Program-made: the position numbers and the translations under genes | The notes under the pieces: model-generated | Seen by the model: only the letters and a program-made list of their open reading frames with translations | The model's database searches: none | What the model was told of the DNA's origin: nothing | Assembly (NCBI RefSeq): GCF_030730905.1 | Contig: NZ_JAVAMP010000010.1 | Coordinates: 107,125-171,124 of the forward strand | Origin: Chengkuizengella axinellae | Lineage (GTDB): Bacteria; Bacillota; Bacilli; Paenibacillales; KCTC-33759 | Length of the DNA: 64,000 bases | Reading direction: 5' to 3' | Shown here: one piece after another, positions 56,635-64,000 of the stretch | How positions within the stretch are numbered: the stretch's first letter is position 1 | Layout of the letters: the number at the start of each line of letters is the position of its first letter

Positions 56635-57333
56635 TTGAAGGATACAATAAAGAATTGGAGACATATATTTAAGCTTGATCCTGATAAAAAAATATCAGAT
56701 GATCACTTGGAAAGAATATGTTGCTCTGGAACCGATGCGATCATGATCGGGGGTTCTACTGGCATTACCTATGAAAATACTTATGACCTATTTTCTAAGG
56801 TTCAGCGCTTTTCCAAGCCCTGTTTATTAGAAATTTCCAATCAAGAAGCCATTGTTTTAGGTTTTGATTTATATATGATTCCGATTGTTTTAAATGCAAC
56901 TGATCCGAATTGGATTGTTGGAAACCACCAAAAAGCGATAAAAGCTTATGGAGATATTATTCCTTGGGAGTTTATTTTGCCAGAAGCATACGTTTCATTA
57001 AATCCAGATGCTGCAGTCTCAAAACTTACAAATGCAACTGCTTGCTTAGATGAAGAGGATGTGCTTTCTTACGCTAGGTGTGCGGAGCATTTATTTCATA
57101 TGCCTATTTTTTATGTTGAATATAGTGGTGTTTTTGGTGACATGGATATATTGAAAAAAGTAAAGAAGAACTTAAATCAAACCCAGCTTTTTTACGGGGG
57201 CGGAATAAATAATGTAGAAAAAGCGAAGAGGGCTGCAGAAGCCGCTGATACAATTATTGTTGGTAATGTCATTTATGAAGATATAAAATCAGCGATTGAA
57301 ACTGTCGAGATTAAAGAAATCACATCGAAGTAA
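56635..57333 (+). CDS. pcrB: Heptaprenylglyceryl phosphate synthase PcrB (TTG start)
   Basis: PcrB joins heptaprenyl diphosphate to glycerol-1-phosphate, making an ether lipid found in Bacillales. The 232-residue TIM-barrel has FKLDPDKKI, IMIGGSTGIT, YVEYSGVFGD and FYGGGINNVEKA, all typical. The start is TTG at 56635 after TGGAGG. It stands immediately before pcrA and ligA, the classical Bacillales order. No dedicated glycerol-1-phosphate dehydrogenase lies nearby. Confidence 0.94.
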   Translation: MKDTIKNWRHIFKLDPDKKISDDHLERICCSGTDAIMIGGSTGITYENTYDLFSKVQRFSKPCLLEISNQEAIVLGFDLYMIPIVLNATDPNWIVGNHQKAIKAYGDIIPWEFILPEAYVSLNPDAAVSKLTNATACLDEEDVLSYARCAEHLFHMPIFYVEYSGVFGDMDILKKVKKNLNQTQLFYGGGINNVEKAKRAAEAADTIIVGNVIYEDIKSAIETVEIKEITSK

Positions 57334-57351
57334 AAGTAAAAAATACAAGAA

Positions 57352-57364
57352 CGTGTATTCGCTT
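57352..57364 (+). promoter_or_regulatory. Candidate LexA/SOS box before pcrA
   Basis: AGAACGTGTATTCG, read in reverse as CGAATACACGTTC, matches the LexA consensus CGAAC-N4-GTTCG with one core mismatch. The same mismatch position is seen before uvrB. It lies just upstream of a TATAAT near 57372. Confidence 0.35.
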
Positions 57365-57418
57365 TCATATGATATAATATATAATTATAATCCGATTAGG
57401 AAGGTCTGAATAATAAAA

Positions 57419-59680
57419 ATGAATGAAGCTTTTAATATTTTTGAATCAATAGAAGGTTTAAATGATCAGCAAAGAAAAGCAGTGGAATCTACAGAAGAAC
57501 CATTACTAATCATGGCAGGTGCGGGTAGTGGGAAAACAAGAGTGCTGACACATCGCATTGCTTATTTAATTGCCAAAAATAATGTAGCACCTTGGAACAT
57601 CCTTGCTATTACATTTACGAATAAAGCAGCAAGAGAAATGAAAGAACGGGTAGAAAGTTTAGTTGGTCCTTCGGCCAACGATATTTGGGTGTCCACTTTT
57701 CACTCTATGTGTGTCAGAATTTTACGCAAGGATATAGAGAAAATCGGTTACACCTCTAATTTTACTATTCTTGATTCTACAGATCAGTTATCAGCAGTGA
57801 AAAACTGCATGAAAGAACTTAATATAGATAGTAAAAAATTTGAGCCAAGAGCTGTTTTATCGGCGATTAGTACGGCTAAAAATGAACTTGTCTCACCTGA
57901 GAGATATGAAAGTACAATTGGTGATTATTTTCAAGGCGTCGTTTCCAGTGTGTATACGAAGTATCAAAAAAAATTAAAGAGCAATAATTCTTTAGACTTT
58001 GACGATTTGATCATGAAAACCATTGAGTTGTTTCAACAAGAAGGCGAAGTGTTGGAACACTATCAATATAAATTTCAATATATTCATGTTGATGAATATC
58101 AGGATACAAACCGTGCGCAATATTTGTTATGTCAGATGATTGCAGATCAGCACCAAAGGATTTGCGTTGTAGGAGATAGCGACCAATCCATCTATAGATG
58201 GAGAGGGGCAGATATTTCGAATATCTTAAACTTTGAAAAAGATTATCCAAATGCAGAAGTGATATTATTGGAGCAAAACTATCGATCAACTTCAAATATT
58301 TTAAATGCAGCCAACCAAGTCATTAACAACAATACTGGGCGAAAACCGAAAAAGCTTTGGACAGATCAAGGAAACGGGGAAAAAATTCATCTATATAAAG
58401 CAGATTCAGAACATGATGAAGCTTATTTTATTGCAAATGAAATTAAACAAAATCATGATAAAGGCATTAAATACAGAGATCATGCCATTTTATACCGAAC
58501 CAATGCCCAGTCACGTGTCATTGAGGAAGTATTGATCAAATCAGATATTCAATATCAGATTATCGGTGGGATCAAATTCTATGATCGTAAAGAAATTAAG
58601 GACATTTTGGCTTACCTTCGTTTAATTTCCAATCCAAATGATGACATTAGTTTGCAGCGAATTGTGAATGTACCTAAGAGAGGAATAGGAGCGGCTTCCC
58701 TAGATAAACTTCAAGAACAGGCTGCCGTGGAAGGTAAATCTATGTTTACGATGCTCGAAGATTTAAGTGCTGTAAACCTGAGTTCAAGAGCGAAGAATGC
58801 ATTGCAGCAATTTAAAGTTTTAATGGATAATTTAAGCTCCATGATCGATTATTTAACAGTGTCTGAATTGACTGAGAAGATGCTGGAAATGACAGAGTAC
58901 AAGGAACCTTTTCTACGTGAAAATACGATTGAATCAAAATCAAAATTGGAAAATATAGAGGAATTTCTATCCGTTACGGCGGAATTTGAAAAACGGAATG
59001 AAGATGATTCTTTAGTCTCCTTCTTAACTGATTTAGCCTTGATTGCTGATATTGACTCGTTTGATGAAGATCCATCTGATCTAATGGATGCCTCTGCAGT
59101 GACATTGATGACCATGCATAGTGCAAAAGGATTAGAGTTTCCTTACGTATTTGTAGCAGGGATGGAGGAAGGTGTATTTCCGCACAGTCGTACATTTGAA
59201 GATGAAGAGGAATTAGAGGAAGAAAGACGGTTGGCTTACGTAGGGATTACTAGAGCGGAGAAAAAACTATTTTTAACCTGTGCCAAAATGAGAATGCTGT
59301 TTGGTAGAACGAATTCGAATCCACCTTCAAGATTTTTGAAGGAAATACCGGAGGAATTAATCGAAGATAAATCACCTGTTAGAGAGTTTCAAACATTTAG
59401 CAAGGCCAGAACAACATATGGTTCTCAACCTCAATATAAATCTAACTCATCATCTCAAAGTTCAGGAACGACAAGTTTTCAGCGGCAAAAACCGTCTTCA
59501 CATGAAAAACCTGTAGGCAATTATAGTAATGGAGATAAGGTTGCTCATAAAAAATGGGGTACAGGTACTGTAGTTGCTATTAAAGGAACTGGGGATGACA
59601 CAGAATTGCAAATTGCATTTCCTGCTCCAGTGGGCCTTAAAAGACTGTTAGCTAAATTTGCTCCAATTGAGAAAGTCTAA
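57419..59680 (+). CDS. pcrA: ATP-dependent DNA helicase PcrA
   Basis: PcrA is a superfamily-1 3'-5' helicase for repair, plasmid replication and clearing RecA or RNA polymerase from DNA. The 753-residue protein has a Q-motif with LNDQQRKAV, Walker [15 protein letters not shown], motif Ia [12 protein letters not shown], the DEXX box [23 protein letters not shown], the helicase motifs [10 protein letters not shown] and [10 protein letters not shown], and a C-terminal Tudor-like RNA-polymerase-binding domain ([15 protein letters not shown]). Flanked by pcrB and ligA. The upstream ribosome site AGGAAGG is rather far from the ATG at 57419. Confidence 0.97.
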   Translation: MNEAFNIFESIEGLNDQQRKAVESTEEPLLIMAGAGSGKTRVLTHRIAYLIAKNNVAPWNILAITFTNKAAREMKERVESLVGPSANDIWVSTFHSMCVRILRKDIEKIGYTSNFTILDSTDQLSAVKNCMKELNIDSKKFEPRAVLSAISTAKNELVSPERYESTIGDYFQGVVSSVYTKYQKKLKSNNSLDFDDLIMKTIELFQQEGEVLEHYQYKFQYIHVDEYQDTNRAQYLLCQMIADQHQRICVVGDSDQSIYRWRGADISNILNFEKDYPNAEVILLEQNYRSTSNILNAANQVINNNTGRKPKKLWTDQGNGEKIHLYKADSEHDEAYFIANEIKQNHDKGIKYRDHAILYRTNAQSRVIEEVLIKSDIQYQIIGGIKFYDRKEIKDILAYLRLISNPNDDISLQRIVNVPKRGIGAASLDKLQEQAAVEGKSMFTMLEDLSAVNLSSRAKNALQQFKVLMDNLSSMIDYLTVSELTEKMLEMTEYKEPFLRENTIESKSKLENIEEFLSVTAEFEKRNEDDSLVSFLTDLALIADIDSFDEDPSDLMDASAVTLMTMHSAKGLEFPYVFVAGMEEGVFPHSRTFEDEEELEEERRLAYVGITRAEKKLFLTCAKMRMLFGRTNSNPPSRFLKEIPEELIEDKSPVREFQTFSKARTTYGSQPQYKSNSSSQSSGTTSFQRQKPSSHEKPVGNYSNGDKVAHKKWGTGTVVAIKGTGDDTELQIAFPAPVGLKRLLAKFAPIEKV

Positions 59681-59775
59681 ATTAGATTGCTATTCACAAA
59701 TGTAAGTATAGGGCAACTTAAATGATTTGTGTTAGATGCACTGGAAGGAATATGAGTGAATCTAACGCACATTAG

Positions 59776-61803
<2,028 letters not shown>

Positions 61804-61847
61804 TTTTAAATGAAATAAATGATGATAAGTTCGTAATCGTATTGCTA

Positions 61848-61965
61848 TTTAGATTGGATATTTCAGATTCATTAGAAGAATCTAGCTACAGTGATGTAGT
61901 TAAAGAACACTGGTCCTATAAATATATCGAAGCAGCATCAAGAGCAGAAATATTAATGAAATAGA
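61848..61965 (+). pseudogene. S-layer-homology (SLH) domain fragment
   Basis: One reading frame gives SLEESSYSDVVKEHWSYKYI then EAASRAEILMK and a stop. This is the SLH pattern (FSDV...HW...YI..A...GIL). There is no start codon or other domain, so it is the leftover of a surface protein gene, directly downstream of ligA. Confidence 0.55.
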
Positions 61966-61971
61966 CGATTA

Positions 61972-62021
61972 ATAACACTATGAAAAGTATGGTTACCTAC
62001 TTTCATAGTGTTATTTTTTAT
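61972..62021 (+). terminator. Terminator after the SLH remnant
   Basis: AATAACACTATGAAAAGTA (61972-61990) pairs with TACTTTCATAGTGTTATT (61999-62016) with one bulged base, then a T-run. It may be the old ligA or surface-protein gene terminator. Confidence 0.8.
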
Positions 62022-62046
62022 AAGCGTCAGATATTATTGAAAAATC

Positions 62047-62400
62047 ATGGCAATAGTCAGGGCAAATACGGTATTTGAAAAGGGAGAACACATCTCTTAC
62101 GGAGCTTGTGGACTTCCTTATTATGTTTCTGATGTAATAAAGGATCATCGCAAAATGATGATTATCAATGTAGATGATTTTGCTAAAGAGGGAATAGACA
62201 TTCATTTTCGGCATGGAGTTGTACGTGTGGTACCAGAAGACAACAACATTTTAGAAAGTAAAACAGATTATACCTCAGTTTGATGAAGAAATGCTGGACG
62301 ATATCGTAGAGCATCTGAGGAATGAAGGGTTACCATTCATCTGGAAAAAGGGGGAAGCAATTAAACGCGAGGGCAATGCTTCAGCGGTTGATGGTGTCAT
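62047..62400 (+). pseudogene. CoA-disulfide-reductase-like flavoprotein, internally deleted
   Basis: The first frame (62047-62283) reads ANTVFEKGEHISYGACGLPY, with the redox-site region SYGACGLPYYVSDV, of a pyridine nucleotide-disulfide oxidoreductase. From 62260 another frame reads PQFDEEMLDDIVEHLRNEGL, which in intact homologues lies more than 100 residues further on. So there is a large internal deletion plus a frame change, and the dimerisation domain is missing. Not functional. Confidence 0.6.
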
Positions 62401-62626
62401 TATGTGCATCTTTCTTTCAATAATTCATTCATACGTCTTGATTGTACTTCACCTAAATTTATTTCTTCTTTTTCATTTAGCATTTTATTACGTAGATTTT
62501 CAAACATCATTTTATTCTTCTCTTGTTCTTGATCCAGCATTTGATTAGCTTGATCGTTAAAATCTTTCTTTGATTTTTTTCTTTCCTCTGCTACTTTGCT
62601 TTTTAAAACATTAATCCTTTGATCAT
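62400..62626 (-). pseudogene. Charged coiled-coil small reading frame, start unclear
   Basis: The reverse strand encodes about 75 residues rich in Lys, Glu, Gln and Asn (KVAEERKKSKKDFNDQANQM, LDQEQEKNKMMFENLRNKML). No ATG, GTG or TTG precedes it in frame. An ATG at 62626 with AAAAGGTGG upstream is out of frame and stops after 7 codons, so a frameshift in the TTTTAAAAA run is likely. I do not recognise a family. It overlaps the end of the flavoprotein debris. Confidence 0.35.
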
Positions 62627-62628
62627 AA

Positions 62629-62692
62629 ATAAGCCACCTTTTTTGTTTACAGTGTCATTAGTGATTACTTTGTAAAAGGTGGTTTATTGTAT
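62629..62692. terminator. Hairpin after the metallo-beta-lactamase-fold gene
   Basis: AATAAGCCACCTTTT and AAAAGGTGGTTTATT are inverted repeats of 15 bp (one G-U). On the reverse strand the hairpin lies 16 bases after the stop of the gene ending at 62708. Confidence 0.55.
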
Positions 62693-62707
62693 TATATGAA
62701 TCTTTAT

Positions 62708-63496
62708 TTATGAAAGCATTGATTTAACTAAATGAACAGGTGAAGTATCAAAAAAAGAAAAATAATTTAACATATTTTTGTGAGGAAATAATTCATTCGC
62801 AATTTCTTTAACAGTTTTCCCTTCTTTGTGCAGTTCTTTTACTTTTGTTTGAGATTCTTCCAAATAGTTGAGCTTTGCTCTTAATTTTTGTTTTCCATCT
62901 TGTAGTATTCCAGCATGACAGCAATAAACAGTAGAAAAATCATATGTTAATACTTTGCGTATAGAATCCATTAATACAGGGATGTTTTCAAAGTGCCAGA
63001 TACTTTTCGGTTTTCCTAATACATATAAATCCCCACCAAATAATCGTCCATTTTCTTCATCTAAAAGAACAACATGATCATCAGCATGCCCTGGTGTATG
63101 AATCACTTTAAATTTATATTTGTTTGTTTCCACCTGCAGAGGAATCTCTTGAGTATCAAAACCTTTCCGTCTTCCCCAAAAAAGTTTGCGGTAATATGGC
63201 ATATCCCCATTTTTGCGGCAAAGTTCTATACCAGATTCATGAGCATACAATGGGATTTGCTTGTTATTGACGATCCATGATGCTAGACCAGTATGGTCTT
63301 CATGATGATGAGTGACCACAACTTGATCTATTTTTGTTTTTTGAATATATGGGACGATGTCCTTTTTTCCCCGTTTTGGACCTGTATCCACTAAAAGACC
63401 ATCTATATAATAGAAATAAACATTTACTTGAAAACCAATAGCAGGTACGACTGTTTTTAAACCAATAACATCTTCATGATGTGATAATTCAAGCAT
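62708..63496 (-). CDS. Metallo-beta-lactamase-fold hydrolase
   Basis: This 262-residue enzyme has the metal-binding motif THHHEDHTG (HxHxDH), a downstream histidine in TPGHADDHV and an aspartate in LFGGDLYV, so the dinuclear zinc/iron site is complete. General homologues include thioesterases and glyoxalase II-like enzymes. The substrate cannot be deduced. It is transcribed away from the rRNA operon leader, with GAAAGTGAAAA before its ATG. Confidence 0.85.
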   Translation of the reverse strand: MLELSHHEDVIGLKTVVPAIGFQVNVYFYYIDGLLVDTGPKRGKKDIVPYIQKTKIDQVVVTHHHEDHTGLASWIVNNKQIPLYAHESGIELCRKNGDMPYYRKLFWGRRKGFDTQEIPLQVETNKYKFKVIHTPGHADDHVVLLDEENGRLFGGDLYVLGKPKSIWHFENIPVLMDSIRKVLTYDFSTVYCCHAGILQDGKQKLRAKLNYLEESQTKVKELHKEGKTVKEIANELFPHKNMLNYFSFFDTSPVHLVKSMLS

Positions 63497-63778
63497 ATAT
63501 TTTCACTTTCCTTATTCATTTTCTATTGAGCTATACTCTTATTATATGGATTACTATATTAATTTAAAAGTTATTTTTTGAAAAAATGACCAAAAAAGTT
63601 TTCCAGTTCAAATTATTCAAAGTGATTTTCTTGTAATTTTGTAACTTTCATTAAAGCATTCACATACTATCTATTTGGAAATGAGAACTGTTGGATTCGG
63701 ATTTTGAACGATTGATTGGATAATATTCAAATGATAAGAGGTTTTTTTTTAAAAATATGTATTTGGAATATATTCTCA

Positions 63779-63808
63779 TTGCATTACATTGAATGTTCGT
63801 GGTATATT
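63779..63808 (+). promoter_or_regulatory. rrn promoter P1
   Basis: TTGCAT (63779-63784), an 18-bp spacer and TATATT (63803-63808). Confidence 0.5.
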
Positions 63809-63864
63809 ATTTCTTGCCGCTAAGAAGCAGAAAAATTTAACGGTAAACAACAAGAAAAAATAGC

Positions 63865-63893
63865 TTGCAATTAATTATAAAGTCTGCTATTAT
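63865..63893 (+). promoter_or_regulatory. rrn promoter P2
   Basis: TTGCAA (63865-63870), a 17-bp spacer and TATTAT (63888-63893), about 50 bases before boxA. Confidence 0.6.
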
Positions 63894-63941
63894 TAATTCT
63901 TGTCACGACAATTTTCGACAAAGGAAGTTATCGTGAAATAA

Positions 63942-63955
63942 GCTCTTTGAAAACT
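63942..63955 (+). promoter_or_regulatory. boxA antitermination element of the rrn leader
   Basis: GCTCTTTGAAAACT fits the boxA consensus bound by NusB-S10, which protects rRNA transcription from early termination. Confidence 0.6.
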
Positions 63956-64000
63956 GAACAGAATGAATCGATAAAATTATTTGAAAAGTATTACTTTTCA

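Larger units (their letters stand above)
63497..64000 (+). other. Upstream region of an rRNA operon (promoters and leader)
   Basis: No protein gene is seen here. It contains two tandem promoters (63779-63808 and 63865-63893) and a boxA-like element (63942-63955, GCTCTTTGAAAACTG followed by AACA). This arrangement is typical of Bacillales rrn operons. The 16S rRNA gene should begin shortly after the window end. Confidence 0.75.

Overview
The window looks like chromosomal DNA of a low-GC, spore-forming Firmicute of the order Bacillales, most likely a Paenibacillaceae-type bacterium. The evidence is an A+T-rich sequence with strong AGGAGG-type ribosome binding sites, two CotF-like spore coat proteins, a GAF/HisKA_3 two-component pair, PcrB next to PcrA and LigA, and the Bacillus-type gene order secA-prfB-yvjA ... 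ftsE-ftsX-ctpB-minJ-uvrB-uvrA. A genus cannot be fixed from the sequence alone.

Layout. (1) 1-5233: an intergenic region with repeated hairpins, then secA, prfB (with the programmed +1 frameshift) and a YitT/YvjA-type membrane protein. (2) 5330-13809: a complete arginine pathway, argC-J-B-D-F-G-H, inserted in the conserved neighbourhood, with an ArgR-type box over the argC promoter. The argB-argD gap carries two structured repeats. (3) 13880-18180: a decayed Rhs/polymorphic toxin locus. It has an Rhs core fused to a deaminase-type toxin broken by a frameshift, a second Rhs fragment, an IS3 remnant, a second copy of the toxin tip and an Imm3-type immunity gene. (4) 18181-19532: two small reverse-strand genes and non-coding sequence. 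(5) 19533-31933: ftsE, ftsX, a LytM/M23 murein hydrolase, two tandem CtpB proteases, a MinJ-like PDZ membrane protein, then uvrB-uvrA. (6) 32428-45475: secreted enzymes. These are a large multidomain nuclease, two GH30 glucanase-like enzymes each with three CBM6 modules, a LacI-family regulator, and a secreted copper-amine-oxidase-N-type protein. (7) 45549-51138: a siroheme nitrite/sulfite reductase, a small membrane protein, a PHP phosphatase, a GH88 unsaturated glucuronyl hydrolase and a DUF2264 protein. (8) 51302-55437, reverse strand: an MFS exporter, an FMN reductase and a YhcZ-YhcY/AirRS-like two-component system. (9) 55622-61803: the CotF pair, pcrB, pcrA, ligA. (10) 61804-64000: gene debris, a metallo-beta-lactamase-fold hydrolase and the promoter/boxA leader of an rRNA operon whose 16S gene lies beyond the window.

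Most notable signals. Five near-identical operator-like sites (GAAAWCGATWNCAA) lie only upstream of the two GH30 genes and the LacI gene, which suggests a self-contained glycan-use regulon. The nuclease and the first GH30 enzyme end in the same unrecognised helical C-terminal module of about 90 residues. A hairpin family keeps a conserved loop while its long stems differ but stay self-complementary. The Rhs-deaminase-Imm3 locus appears to be caught in the act of decay.
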